Part shown: positions 51,322-59,636 of the stretch, one piece after another | Layout: the number at the start of each line of letters is the position of its first letter | How positions within the stretch are numbered: the first letter of the stretch is position 1 | Source: Candidatus Binataceae bacterium | GTDB taxonomy: Bacteria; Desulfobacterota; Binatia; Binatales; Binataceae | NCBI GenBank assembly: GCA_015478645.1 | Contig: JADMIL010000001.1 | Span: 62,001 to 126,000, forward strand | Direction: 5' to 3' | DNA: 64,000 nt | Made by a program: the position numbers and the translations under genes | Notes under the pieces: model-generated | What the model was told of the DNA's origin: nothing | The model's input: the letters and a program-made list of their open reading frames with translations, nothing else | Databases searched by the model: none

Positions 51322-51540
51322 ATGTCCACCGACGCCGATACTCAAATCATGCTTAATGGCGAACCGCGACGGCTAATCGGCGACGCGCGATTGGTCACCT
51401 TGGTCGAGAGCCTGGCGCTCAAGCGGGGCCGTATCGCGATCGAGATCAATGGCACGGTGGCACCGCGGGCCGCGTGGCCGGAGATTCTGCTGAAGCCGGG
51501 CGATACGGTCGAGATCGTAAACTTTGTCGGTGGCGGATAA
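51322..51540 (+). CDS. thiS: ThiS sulfur-carrier protein
   Basis: A ubiquitin-like 72-residue carrier ending in the required Gly-Gly (VNFVGGG), which is adenylated and thiocarboxylated to donate sulfur for the thiazole ring. Family features are MLNGEPRR near the start, [20 protein letters not shown] and the C-terminal [13 protein letters not shown] 51322 is chosen; an internal ATG at 51349 (MLNGE) is an alternative. It is controlled by the upstream TPP riboswitch. Confidence 0.9.
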   Translation: MSTDADTQIMLNGEPRRLIGDARLVTLVESLALKRGRIAIEINGTVAPRAAWPEILLKPGDTVEIVNFVGGG

Positions 51541-51578
51541 CTCCGCCGCGCGCGGCGGCCGTGCGCATCGGGAATGCA

Positions 51579-52355
51579 ATGAAAGAAGATTTCTTTGAAC
51601 TGGCGGGACAGCGTTTCACCTCGCGGCTGATCGTGGGCACCGGCAAGTACCGCGACTTTGCCGAGACCCGCGCGGCGATCGAGGCGAGCGGCGCCGAAAT
51701 CGTCACGGTCGCCGTGCGCCGCGTCAATATCACCGACCCGTCGCAGGAAAACCTGCTCGACTATATCGACCCGAAAAAATACCAGATTCTGCCCAATACC
51801 GCCGGCTGCTACACCGTCGAAGAGGCCGTGCGCACCTGCCGCCTGGCCCGCGAGGCGGGCGTCGGCGACCTGGTCAAGCTCGAGGTAATCGGCGATCAGC
51901 GCACGCTCTTTCCCGACGTTCCGGCGACGCTCGAGGCCGCCCGCATCCTGGTCAAAGAGGGCTTCCGCGTCCTCCCGTACATCACCGACGATCCGGTCGC
52001 CTGCCTGCGCTTGGCCGAAATCGGCTGCGCCGCCGTGATGCCGCTGGCGGCGCCGATCGGCTCCGGCCTGGGCATCCGCAATCCCTATAACCTGCGCATC
52101 ATCCTCGAACAGGCCAAGCTGCCGGTGATCGTCGACGCCGGCGTCGGCACGGCTTCCGACGCGGCGCTCGCGATGGAACTCGGATGCGACGGTCTGCTGA
52201 TCAATTCGGCGATCGCGAGCGCAAAAGATCCGATCGCGATGGCGCGCGCGATGCGCATGGGCGTCGAGGCCGGACGCCTCGCCTACCTCGCCGGACGCAT
52301 CGAGCAAAAACTCTACGCCACCGCCTCGAGCCCGCTTGGCGGCCTGATTCGATGA
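51579..52355 (+). CDS. thiG: ThiG thiazole synthase
   Basis: TIM-barrel enzyme forming the thiazole phosphate from 1-deoxyxylulose-5-phosphate, dehydroglycine and ThiS thiocarboxylate. Motifs: [18 protein letters not shown], the catalytic Lys in [19 protein letters not shown] and [12 protein letters not shown]. Its 258 residues are normal. ATG 51579 is preferred ([10 protein letters not shown]); the frame extends to 51474 over the end of thiS. It lies 38 bp after thiS. Confidence 0.95.
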   Translation: MKEDFFELAGQRFTSRLIVGTGKYRDFAETRAAIEASGAEIVTVAVRRVNITDPSQENLLDYIDPKKYQILPNTAGCYTVEEAVRTCRLAREAGVGDLVKLEVIGDQRTLFPDVPATLEAARILVKEGFRVLPYITDDPVACLRLAEIGCAAVMPLAAPIGSGLGIRNPYNLRIILEQAKLPVIVDAGVGTASDAALAMELGCDGLLINSAIASAKDPIAMARAMRMGVEAGRLAYLAGRIEQKLYATASSPLGGLIR

Positions 52356-52393
52356 CGTAGCCGCGGTAACCGATGACGGTGCCGCGCTAGCGC

Positions 52394-52408
52394 GGAGGCG
52401 ATCCGATT
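52394..52408 (+). promoter_or_regulatory. Ribosome-binding site and ATT start of thiE
   Basis: GGAGG at 52394-52398 is seven bases before ATT at 52406. No ATG, GTG or TTG lies in frame between the upstream stop (TAG at 52388) and the conserved first strand. Confidence 0.6.
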
Positions 52409-53074
52409 GGCGCCAGCTTCAAGCTCTACCTGATTACCGATCGCCGGCTGGCCGCCGCGCATGGCGGATTGATTGCGGCCTGCGAAGCGGCGCTCGCCGC
52501 CGCCGTGGCGATCGCGCCACCCGGTGCGCTCGCCATTCAATTGCGCGAAAAAGATCTCGCGGCGCGTGACCTGCTCGAACTCGCGCATGCGCTGCGTTCG
52601 CGATGCGCCCGCTATGGCGCCCCGCTCATCGTCAACGATCGCCTCGACGTCGCGCTCGCGGCCGACGCCGACGGCGTGCATCTGCCGGCCGCTTCGTTCG
52701 CGATGCGTGACGCGCGCGCGATCGTCGGCCCAGCGCGCCTCGTCGGCGTTTCGGCGCACACGCCATCCGAGGTCGCCGCCGCGGCCCGCGAGGGTGCGGA
52801 CTTCGCCGTCTTCGGACCGGTCTTCGACCCGCTCTCCAAAGCCGCCTACACCGCCGCCAGCGGCGCCGCCGGACTCGCCGCCGCCTGCCGCGCCGCGCCG
52901 CTCCCGGTCTATGCGCTGGGCGGCATCACCGCGGCGCGCCTCGATCAATTGCGCGACGATTCCACGTTCGGCCGCGGTCCACGCCCGGCTGGTGCGGCCG
53001 TAATCGGTGCGGTCTTCGGCGCGGACGATCCCGCCGCCGCGACCCGCGAACTCCTCGCCGCTATCCTTAAGTGA
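52406..53074 (+). CDS. thiE: ThiE thiamine-phosphate synthase, probable ATT start
   Basis: Joins the thiazole and pyrimidine phosphates to thiamine phosphate. The barrel begins with FKLYLITDRRLA, then IQLREKDL, VNDRLDVALAADADGVHLP, VSAHTPSEV, FGPVFDPLSK and YALGGI, all family motifs. The first strand (from 52418) is essential, yet no standard start codon precedes it, so ATT 52406 with a perfect GGAGG site is taken as start. An in-frame TTG at 52469 would delete the first strand. It ends three bases before the convergent crotonase gene. Confidence 0.88.
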   Translation: MGASFKLYLITDRRLAAAHGGLIAACEAALAAAVAIAPPGALAIQLREKDLAARDLLELAHALRSRCARYGAPLIVNDRLDVALAADADGVHLPAASFAMRDARAIVGPARLVGVSAHTPSEVAAAAREGADFAVFGPVFDPLSKAAYTAASGAAGLAAACRAAPLPVYALGGITAARLDQLRDDSTFGRGPRPAGAAVIGAVFGADDPAAATRELLAAILK

Positions 53075-53077
53075 ACG

Positions 53078-53836
53078 TCAGCGCGAGCCCATCGATCGCA
53101 TCTGCCCGGCGATCAGCGCACGCGCTTCGTCGGATTTCATGATCGCGTTGACCTCGCGCTTCTGCTCGGGCGTGCGCGCCATGATTCGCGCGATCGCCTC
53201 CTGCTGGATCGTGCGCTTGGTATGCGCATAGGCGAGCTGGCCGTTGCGTCCGAGCCGCCGCGCCTGATCGAGGCAGCGCGCCTCGAGCTCCGTGGGCTCG
53301 ACTACCTCGTCGACGATCCCCAGTTCGCGCGCGCGCGCCGGGTCGAGAAAGCTCGCTTCGAGCGCCACGTAGCGCAGCGATCGATTGGTCAGCGCGAGCC
53401 GTGCGATCTCATACGCGCCGTATGGAAACGCCAGCCCGATCGCCACTTCGTTGAGACCGAACTTATGCGTGCCGCTTGCCGTGATCCGAAAATCGCAGGC
53501 CAGCGCGATAATCGTCCCGCCGGCGATCGCGTGCCCGTTGACCATCGCCACCGTGGGCTTGGGCAGCGTCCAGAGCGCGAACACGCCGTCATCCTCCGCG
53601 CCGCCCAGGTTGCCCAGATTGCTCTTGCCTTCGGCCGCCTGCTTCAGGTCGACGCCGGTGCTGAAGAACCGGCCCACGCCCGTAACGATCACCGCGCGCA
53701 CCGCCGCATCGTCGCGCGCCGCATGGCATTGCGCGCACAACTCGTCGCTCAGATCGCGACTGATCGCGTTGGCCGGCGGACGGTTGAGCGTAAGTATCCG
53801 CACGCCTTCCGCGACATCTCTCGCTTCGATCAGCAT
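53078..53836 (-). CDS. Enoyl-CoA hydratase/isomerase family protein (isomerase-like crotonase)
   Basis: Crotonase fold with LTLNRPPANAISR, FFSTGVDLKQ, GHAIAGGTIIALACDF and GLNEVAIGLAFP. Only the Glu of LNEVAIG, typical of delta3-delta2-enoyl-CoA isomerases, is present among the catalytic positions. The C-terminus is normal in length. ATG 53836 is chosen; AAGGAGG lies about 12 bases upstream, slightly far. It converges with thiE. Confidence 0.8.
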   Translation of the reverse strand: MLIEARDVAEGVRILTLNRPPANAISRDLSDELCAQCHAARDDAAVRAVIVTGVGRFFSTGVDLKQAAEGKSNLGNLGGAEDDGVFALWTLPKPTVAMVNGHAIAGGTIIALACDFRITASGTHKFGLNEVAIGLAFPYGAYEIARLALTNRSLRYVALEASFLDPARARELGIVDEVVEPTELEARCLDQARRLGRNGQLAYAHTKRTIQQEAIARIMARTPEQKREVNAIMKSDEARALIAGQMRSMGSR

Positions 53837-53927
53837 CGCTCTCGCGAACCTCCTTGCCCCCGTCATCAATTAAATCAATTCCGCAGCGCGCGCACGATTT
53901 CCATCGACCGCAGCACGCCGCTCACAT

Positions 53928-54710
53928 TCACACCCGCTTGAGCACCGCCATCCAGCGCCCGCCGCATTGCGCAATCGGCCGCGTCAGCGACAGGTCGGCG
54001 TAGCTCGCCACGAGCTCGAACATCCCCGACGCGCGCGCCATCAGCTCGATCGTCGGCGGCGTATGGTAGCGTACCGGGATCAGGTCGCGCGTGCGCACCG
54101 CACCGCCTGGAAACCCGATCGTGCATTCAAGTTCATAGATCGAATGCATCGCCTGATGCCACGCGATCGGCCGATGGAATTCGCGCACCCACACGCGCAG
54201 CCCGTCGATCCTGACCTCGCGCTTGCGCCACAGGCGCCGGCGCCGAACCAGGTCGATCCCGTCGTGGCGATCGATATCGATGCAGTAAAGGCCGCCCCGC
54301 CGAAGCGTCCGGCCCACCGATCGCAAATGCGACATCAGGGCCGCATTCGTCGCCATCACCGGAAAGGTCTCCGACATGAAGATTGCGGCGTCGAACGGCG
54401 CCTCGGGCAATGCGAACCGCTCGATCGCCCGCCGATAAAACCGCATCGCCCCTGCGCCGCGCGACGCGCGGCGGCCGGCCGCAATCATGGTCGGCGATCG
54501 ATCGATTCCGACCACCGCGATTCCTTCGCGCGCGAGCATCTGCCCATGCGGCGAATTGCCCGACGCGATATCCAGCACGCGCCGCACCGGGCGCTTGCGA
54601 TGGCGCTCCCAGACCTGCCGCATAAAGCGCACCTCGTCGCCGATTTCATGCGGCCGCTCCATATGGACGCGGCGGAAGATGTCGGGAAATTCGTAGATGC
54701 TCGGCTCCAT
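53928..54710 (-). CDS. Class I SAM-dependent methyltransferase
   Basis: Rossmann-like methyltransferase domain with VLDIASGNSPHG (motif I) and VVGIDRSPTMI (motif II) near residues 45-75, and FDAAIFMSET as motif III/IV. The C-terminal half of about 100 residues is less conserved. The acceptor is unknown. ATG 54710 (MEPSIYEFP) is preferred; the frame runs to 54824 without a known start motif. It is divergent from the CoA-transferase gene at 54860. Confidence 0.75.
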   Translation of the reverse strand: MEPSIYEFPDIFRRVHMERPHEIGDEVRFMRQVWERHRKRPVRRVLDIASGNSPHGQMLAREGIAVVGIDRSPTMIAAGRRASRGAGAMRFYRRAIERFALPEAPFDAAIFMSETFPVMATNAALMSHLRSVGRTLRRGGLYCIDIDRHDGIDLVRRRRLWRKREVRIDGLRVWVREFHRPIAWHQAMHSIYELECTIGFPGGAVRTRDLIPVRYHTPPTIELMARASGMFELVASYADLSLTRPIAQCGGRWMAVLKRV

Positions 54711-54859
54711 GCGCCCGCAGTCTAGCGATAGCGCGCCGGCCGCGCCAAAACGATTATTGGAACTTGAGAGTCCGAAAGCGCTTGAAGCTTTGCCGCCGCC
54801 TGCGGGATAATCGGCGCGCTTCAAGTCAGCGGAATCGTCCGCACGCGGGGTACCAGCGC

Positions 54860-56068
54860 ATGAGCAAGCCGCTCGATGGAATCAGAATTATCGAGATCGC
54901 CCAGGAGATTCAGGGGCCGTTCGCCGGGCTCTTTCTCGCCGACCTCGGCGCCGAAGTCACCAAAGTCGAAAATCGCGAGACCGGCGATCTAAGCCGCTGG
55001 CTGCTCGCCGGATTGCTCGGCGGACCCGCGATCAAAAACGCCGGCGTCTCCCACTATTTCATCGCGATGAACCGCGGCAAGCGCAGCATCACGCTCGACT
55101 TGAAGCAGGCCGCCGCGATCGAAATCGTGCGGCGGATGGCCGCCCACTACGACGTCCTGCTGACCAACTATCGTCCTGGCGTGCTCGATCGCCTGGGCCT
55201 CGGTTACGAAGCCTTGCGCCAGATCAATCCCCGGTTGATTTACGCGCAGGCCAGCTCATGGGGTCCACGCGGGCCGTGGGTCGCACGCCCCAGCCGCGAT
55301 ACGCTGGCTCAGGCGGCGAGCGGACTGATGTCGAAAACCGGGATGCCCGCGGATCCGCCGCTGGCCGCTGGCGCCGCGATCGCCGATCAATCGGGCGCCC
55401 TGACGCTGGCCGGCGGCGTGCTCGCGGCACTGTTTGCGCGCGAGCGCACTGGAGAGGGCCAACGCGTCGACGCTTCGATCTACGGCACGATGATCGCCAC
55501 CCAGGGCTTCGAGCTCAACTACGCCTCGCTGACCGGCACCGAGCCGGCGCGCGCCGGCCGCGGCCATCCGTTTCTGCACGGCGTATGGGGCGCGTTTCGC
55601 ACTCGCGACAGCCACATCTGTATCGCCGGAGTCGACGACAAGCGCTGGCCGGACTTCTGCCGCATCATGGGCATCCAGGAGATCGAACACGATCCCGATT
55701 ACGAAAACGCCACGCGCAATTTCCACGGCGACAAGATCGAGAAGATTCTCGACCGCGTCTTCCCCGGCAAGACCACTCGCGAATGGCTCGAGTTGCTCAC
55801 CGCCGCCGACATCCTGGTGACCGAGGTCGCCACCCATCAGCAGGTTCTGGCGAGCGAGCAGGCGCGGCTCAACGGCTACCTGCTCGACCTCGAGCATCCG
55901 GTCGCCGGCAAAATTACGGTCACCGGATGTCCGGTATCGCTCAACGGCGAAATCGCGACCGAGGCCCGTCCGGCGCCCGAGCACGGCGAGCATACCGAGA
56001 CGGTCCTGCTCGAGCTCGGCTATTCATGGGAGGAGATCGGCGCGCTGCGCGAATCGTCGACCATCTGA
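54860..56068 (+). CDS. CaiB/BaiF-type class III CoA-transferase
   Basis: Family III CoA-transferase with LDGIRIIEIAQEIQGPFAGLFLADLGAEVTKVE in pieces, NYRPGVLDRLGLGYEAL and the catalytic Asp in SRDTLAQAASG. It differs from the gene at 31845-33053 at the Asp motif (SRDT against GHDLN), so it is a true transferase type rather than racemase type. The start at ATG 54860 fits the family. Its acyl donor and acceptor are unknown. The tRNA-Arg and mobile element begin 180 bp after its stop. Confidence 0.85.
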   Translation: MSKPLDGIRIIEIAQEIQGPFAGLFLADLGAEVTKVENRETGDLSRWLLAGLLGGPAIKNAGVSHYFIAMNRGKRSITLDLKQAAAIEIVRRMAAHYDVLLTNYRPGVLDRLGLGYEALRQINPRLIYAQASSWGPRGPWVARPSRDTLAQAASGLMSKTGMPADPPLAAGAAIADQSGALTLAGGVLAALFARERTGEGQRVDASIYGTMIATQGFELNYASLTGTEPARAGRGHPFLHGVWGAFRTRDSHICIAGVDDKRWPDFCRIMGIQEIEHDPDYENATRNFHGDKIEKILDRVFPGKTTREWLELLTAADILVTEVATHQQVLASEQARLNGYLLDLEHPVAGKITVTGCPVSLNGEIATEARPAPEHGEHTETVLLELGYSWEEIGALRESSTI

Positions 56069-56248
56069 ACGCGCCGCCGCGCCCGATCCACCGCGCGATC
56101 GCCACGCCGGATACGCCGCTGCGCGCAGCCCTCGCGGATGCGGGTTCTCGGCGCGCGGCGGCGCGAATTCTGCCGGGCGCACGCGCCGCATCTGCGGCTT
56201 GTTCATGCGCGCCCTCTGATATAATCCTTTGCCTGAACCACGCCGCAC

Positions 56249-56323
56249 GCCCCGGTAGTGAAAAGGACATCACGGAGGTCTCCGGAACCTCAAGTCCGGG
56301 TTCGATTCCCGGCCGGGGCACCA
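56249..56323 (+). tRNA. tRNA-Arg (anticodon CCG)
   Basis: Cloverleaf of 75 nt including encoded CCA. Acceptor stem GCCCCGG/CCGGGGC, D-stem GTGA/TCAC, anticodon stem GAGGT/ACCTC with loop CTCCGGA (anticodon CCG), and T-stem CCGGG/CCCGG with TTCGATT. It serves as the integration site of the element to its right. Confidence 0.93.
56290..56323. other. Probable attachment site (attL) in the tRNA 3' half
   Basis: The 3' half of tRNA-Arg coincides with the end of the integrase gene on the opposite strand, the usual target of tyrosine integrases. The exact core and the attR copy cannot be defined without the right end. Confidence 0.5.
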
Positions 56324-57633
56324 GCCGATCCGTAAGTGCCTGTAAAATCATGGTTTTCAGACTCGTCGAAGACTTTCGCCTTTTCACTTGGGCAGAACTT
56401 GGGCAAATTTGGCCGAATCTGAATCGCACGCGGGAGGGCAATCACCGCCGCGAAGAAGCGCTCAAGGTCTAATTTCTCTTCGTCCGGGGTGTTCGACCAG
56501 CGGCCATACACCTCGTCAATCTTCTTCACTCCGACATGGCCCAGCTGATGCGCAATCCACTGGATCGGCTTGCCAGCCATCAGCATCAGAGTCGTGTAGC
56601 TGTGCCGCAAGTTGTAGAGCACCCGGTAGGGCACGCCAGCACCCGCGACCGTCTGACGCCACGGCGCGTCGCCTTGCCATGCCTCCGTAAGCGGCTTCCC
56701 GAACCGGTTGCAGAAAACGAATTCACTTCGCAGCCGGTTCTGCATCGCGAGCGACGCCAGCGCGATCTTGACCGACCTGAACATGCGAACGTCGCGCAGT
56801 GATCGCTCTGTCTTGAGATTCTCGCTCACTTCTCCGTCAACGAGTTGCTGGCGTATGAGGATAAGTTCTCTCTCGAAATCGAGATGCCGATCCCAGCAGA
56901 GCGCGAGCGCCTCGCTCGGGCGTAAACCGGTAAATGCGAGTGTGATGTAAAATGTCCGCTGTTGGCCTTCGGTTGCGGCGAAGATGCGTAGCAGTTCGTC
57001 AGGCGTGAAAGGTTCGACCCGCCGTGGTGGTTTCTTCAGGTTCTTAACGAGCAACACGGGATTGCCTCTCTCACGGGCGATGAGGCCGCGATCAAATGCA
57101 ACGGAAACCATCGTGCGAATGCGGGCCAGAATCTTATTGATTGTGCTGGCCTGAAGTTGTCGGCCGCCGGGGATTTGCTTGAGTTCAAGCTCCCGGATCA
57201 GACGCTTGATATGCCCGTCATCAAGCTCGGCCAGCGGCACGAGAGCGAACTTCGATGCCAGTACGTGAGCCTCAAATATGAACCGGTACTCCTCTCGGGT
57301 TCGCTCCCTGAGTCCGGCAAGCTCCTGCAGGTACTGGCGGACAAAATCGCCGATGGTCTCGACTCTCGCTGCGCTCTGGTCGGTAGCCCGGCGGCTCCAT
57401 GGGAACCAACGAATCGGATCAAAGCTGTGGGCGACTATCTCACTTTCGATTTCCTTGAGTTTCGCGCTCCAAAGTCGGCGATTGGCGCGATTGTCATCGA
57501 GGCGCGTGGATTCCCGGTAACGGCGGGGCCGTGAATCCTCCGGGCCTTTCCATAGGAACGCGACCCGCAAGCGGCGCCTGACGCTGCCGTCCGCCGCGCG
57601 GTACGGCGTGCTTTCGAAACGAGCGAACCGCAC
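56290..57633 (-). CDS. int: Tyrosine-type site-specific integrase
   Basis: Integrates and excises the element. An N-terminal arm-binding part is followed by a core-binding SAM-like domain (about 95-190) and the catalytic domain. The active residues are Arg238 (FTGLRPSE), Arg343 in LYNLRHSY, His366 in QLGH and the nucleophile Tyr376 in EVYGRW. Its last residues GAPAGNRTRT and stop codon lie inside the tRNA-Arg sequence, so the attachment site encodes part of the protein. The start is GTG 57633, with GGAGAG ten bases upstream, right after the xis stop. Confidence 0.92.
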   Translation of the reverse strand: MRFARFESTPYRAADGSVRRRLRVAFLWKGPEDSRPRRYRESTRLDDNRANRRLWSAKLKEIESEIVAHSFDPIRWFPWSRRATDQSAARVETIGDFVRQYLQELAGLRERTREEYRFIFEAHVLASKFALVPLAELDDGHIKRLIRELELKQIPGGRQLQASTINKILARIRTMVSVAFDRGLIARERGNPVLLVKNLKKPPRRVEPFTPDELLRIFAATEGQQRTFYITLAFTGLRPSEALALCWDRHLDFERELILIRQQLVDGEVSENLKTERSLRDVRMFRSVKIALASLAMQNRLRSEFVFCNRFGKPLTEAWQGDAPWRQTVAGAGVPYRVLYNLRHSYTTLMLMAGKPIQWIAHQLGHVGVKKIDEVYGRWSNTPDEEKLDLERFFAAVIALPRAIQIRPNLPKFCPSEKAKVFDESENHDFTGTYGSAGAPAGNRTRT

Positions 57634-57634
57634 T

Positions 57635-57877
57635 TTAGATTAGCTCTCCCCGATCGAGGGCGTCCTTGAACACCCGCCACTCGATCCTCACACTGCGCCC
57701 GGCGTGACGCAGGCCACGTTCGTTCGTGAGCTTGCCGTCGGCGATCCAGTGGTAGATCGTCCAATACGAAAGCCCGACTCTCGCGGCACATTGCTTGACC
57801 GTGATGTAAAAGGGCTCGAGCCGTTCGACAGGAACAAAGGCCGTCACTTCTCCACTTGGGTTCTGCACTGCACTCAT
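57635..57877 (-). CDS. Excisionase/MerR-like helix-turn-helix protein
   Basis: An 80-residue protein with a winged HTH at about residues 24-70 (YITVKQCAARVGLSYWTIYHW, then a basic wing with RHAGRSVRIEW), as in AlpA/Xis-type excisionases and phage HTH_17 proteins. It overlaps nothing and its stop is one base from the integrase start, so both are made from one transcript. The likely role is directing excision. It is read from the strong promoter at 57911-57939. Confidence 0.75.
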   Translation of the reverse strand: MSAVQNPSGEVTAFVPVERLEPFYITVKQCAARVGLSYWTIYHWIADGKLTNERGLRHAGRSVRIEWRVFKDALDRGELI

Positions 57878-57898
57878 GGCGGGATCTCACTTGCTAGA

Positions 57899-57908
57899 CT
57901 GCATGCAG
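57899..57908. promoter_or_regulatory. Palindromic operator candidate at the xis-int promoter
   Basis: Perfect palindrome CTGCATGCAG two bases downstream of the -10 box, covering the start point of transcription. The same 10-mer, also followed by AT, lies at 59013-59022. Confidence 0.6.
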
Positions 57909-57910
57909 AT

Positions 57911-57939
57911 TTAATAGCAAAGGCCCGAAACCATTACAA
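57911..57939 (-). promoter_or_regulatory. Promoter of the xis-int operon
   Basis: Minus-strand TTGTAA (57934-57939), 17-bp spacer, TATTAA (57911-57916). The start point falls on the palindrome, so a bound repressor would block it. Confidence 0.55.
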
Positions 57940-57962
57940 GCCCTCACGATCGCCACTTCCGC

Positions 57963-58628
57963 TTAGCGCTCGACGTTGTGCAGGTAGCCAAGCTGGGACA
58001 GACGCACTCCGGCCGCCTCCGCAGACACCGTGAACGCTTCGCTGACGCGCTGCTTGAGGTCCGTCGCCTTGGAAGAATCAGCGCGAACTTCTGAGTCGCC
58101 GCCCTTGCCAAGGCATGCTTCGACCGCCAGCTTGAGGCGGCTCACCGGCATCAGGAGTGCCCCCGCAGCGTACCCAGCCTGCCATTCCATCCAGTCCACC
58201 TTATGGTCCGACGGTTCGATCTCTTCGTCCTTACACTTGTGATCTTCGCTCTTGGCAATGCCAGCAGAATTGTAGAGCGGTGCGTGAATTCGGACGTGCG
58301 CGTACTCGTGAGCGAGCGTGAATCTCAACCGGTGCACGCGCCAGCTTTCAGTGAACAGCTCGCGCGCGATCCGAACCTTTGGCTTGCGCGGCGGGTCGAA
58401 ATAGGTGACGCCGTGGATACCTTCCGCGAGATCGGCGTATACGTTCAGTTCCTTGGCGTCGCGCTCAATCAGTTTTATCAACGCGCCGTTTGGAACCGGT
58501 ATCGTTACCTGTCCGTAAAGGTCATTGAGAAAATCAAAGAGGAGCCGTTCGCACTGCTGGTCCAGGTAAGTTTGCTGGTAGTAGGGACGACGGCTGAAAC
58601 GACCCGTGGTGTCCCGTACCCATTCCAT
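57963..58628 (-). CDS. ImmA/IrrE-type metallo-endopeptidase
   Basis: Zinc protease of the ImmA/IrrE family: HEYAH (His107, Glu108, His111) near the middle, within LRFTLAHEYAHVRIH. In ICEBs1 the ImmA protease cleaves the XRE-type repressor ImmR to release excision; the same pairing occurs here. It lies 12 bp after the XRE gene, in the same direction. The target is inferred from the gene pair, not shown. Confidence 0.85.
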   Translation of the reverse strand: MEWVRDTTGRFSRRPYYQQTYLDQQCERLLFDFLNDLYGQVTIPVPNGALIKLIERDAKELNVYADLAEGIHGVTYFDPPRKPKVRIARELFTESWRVHRLRFTLAHEYAHVRIHAPLYNSAGIAKSEDHKCKDEEIEPSDHKVDWMEWQAGYAAGALLMPVSRLKLAVEACLGKGGDSEVRADSSKATDLKQRVSEAFTVSAEAAGVRLSQLGYLHNVER

Positions 58629-58640
58629 GGTCTTCGCTCC

Positions 58641-58967
58641 CTATCGCTTCTTCCCCTTGGTCTTGAGTTCCTTTCGAAAGGCCCGGTACGCGGCGAGTAC
58701 TTCATCCTCGGACGCGTCCACAGGCTCGATATCTCTTGGCATGCGCTTCGCCGCGAAATAAAGCAAATCCACTTCGAGTTCGAGTTCCTTGGCGAATTGG
58801 TCGATCAGATGACCGCGCGGCGGATGGCGCAGGTTGTGTTCGAGGTCGTTCAGGTACGGCGCCGAGATCGGGCGGCCGTCCTCCATCTTGATCCGGGCTG
58901 CCAATTCCCGCTGCGTGAGTTGCGCCCGTTTCCGGCCTTCCGCAATCAGCTCGCCAAATGTCTTCAT
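58641..58967 (-). CDS. XRE-family helix-turn-helix regulator
   Basis: A 108-residue repressor with a lambda-Cro/XRE-type HTH (about 8-65): TFGELIAEGRKRAQLTQRELAARI, then SAPYLNDLEHNLRHPP. The C-terminal tail is acidic to basic and possibly the site of ImmA cleavage. GGGAGGGG lies about four bases before the ATG. Its promoter carries the CTGCATGCAG palindrome between its -35 and -10 positions, a sign of autoregulation. Confidence 0.85.
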   Translation of the reverse strand: MKTFGELIAEGRKRAQLTQRELAARIKMEDGRPISAPYLNDLEHNLRHPPRGHLIDQFAKELELEVDLLYFAAKRMPRDIEPVDASEDEVLAAYRAFRKELKTKGKKR

Positions 58968-59293
58968 GCCCCTCCCGCCACTCCGGTTCTGCGAATTGCA
59001 AAATTATCACGCCTGCATGCAGATGTCCATCAGCCAAGCTGCCTGAACGCATATCAGCACACAGACGTGGCTCACGTCGTCCGGTGTCCATGCGAGCAGC
59101 ATTTTGAAGCGCCCGCCCTCTCAACCGAACCGAGGGCGGCGCCAGATTTCCGAGTCGCCGCCGATGTGCAGCTTGCAGGGCTGCGTGACAAGCGCGTCAG
59201 CGCGCCCGGTTTGCCGGTGGCACGCGGCCGTGCGCGGAGCACGGCGGCCACCTTGTTCCGATGAAGCTTGGAAGACGCTAAGCTGCTTGAATC
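58968..59293. other. Non-coding region upstream of the XRE gene
   Basis: These 326 bp hold the XRE promoter/operator at the left end. Several overlapping frames exist in the rest, none with recognisable protein features, so I see no further gene. Confidence 0.5.
59003..59022 (-). promoter_or_regulatory. XRE promoter -10 box and overlapping palindromic operator
   Basis: Minus-strand GATAAT (59003-59008) is a good -10 with no clear -35. CTGCATGCAG (59013-59022) lies four bases upstream of it, inside the promoter. Confidence 0.55.
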
Positions 59294-59635
59294 GTGAAGC
59301 TGCCCAATGGCAAGAAAGCGGTAGTCGAAATCGCGAAATTGCACGATTATTGTTTGAGTGTGGCTCATCCGGAAGGTCGCCATAAAGCGCGCGTCTTTCG
59401 GGCAGTGCTGGGAATCGGCCCGGCCGACAGCCATATGTTGCAGGAGCGGCTGCTGGCGGTGGCACGCGATCAAGATGCCATTGTCGGCGAAGTTGACGAA
59501 TTCGGCCACCGTTATGTGATAGATTTTTCGCTGGAGCATGCGGGACGCCGAGCGCTAGTGCGTTCCGCTTGGATCGTGCTTACAAATGAGGACTTTCCAC
59601 GCTTGACGAGTTGCTATATTTTGCGAGGAATCTGA
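59294..59635 (+). CDS. DUF6883-type protein
   Basis: A small 113-residue protein with KLPNGKKAVVEIAKLHDYCLSVAHPEGRHKARVF and a Trp/Ile-rich C-terminus, resembling DUF6883 proteins often found beside DUF4926 genes. Function unknown; toxin-antitoxin or immunity roles have been suggested by such context only. The start is GTG 59294, with no clear Shine-Dalgarno. The next gene begins one base after its stop. It lies on the strand opposite to the element's other genes. Confidence 0.65.
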   Translation: MKLPNGKKAVVEIAKLHDYCLSVAHPEGRHKARVFRAVLGIGPADSHMLQERLLAVARDQDAIVGEVDEFGHRYVIDFSLEHAGRRALVRSAWIVLTNEDFPRLTSCYILRGI

Positions 59636-59636
59636 C

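Noticed and set aside
57963-58967. The XRE/ImmA pair as a toxin-antitoxin system
   Set aside because: The partner has a HExxH protease motif and no toxin domain. The pairing with int and xis fits an ICE regulatory module better.
59104-59385. A 93-codon plus-strand frame upstream of and overlapping the DUF6883 gene
   Set aside because: No Shine-Dalgarno, no recognisable sequence pattern, and it overlaps a better-supported gene in another frame.
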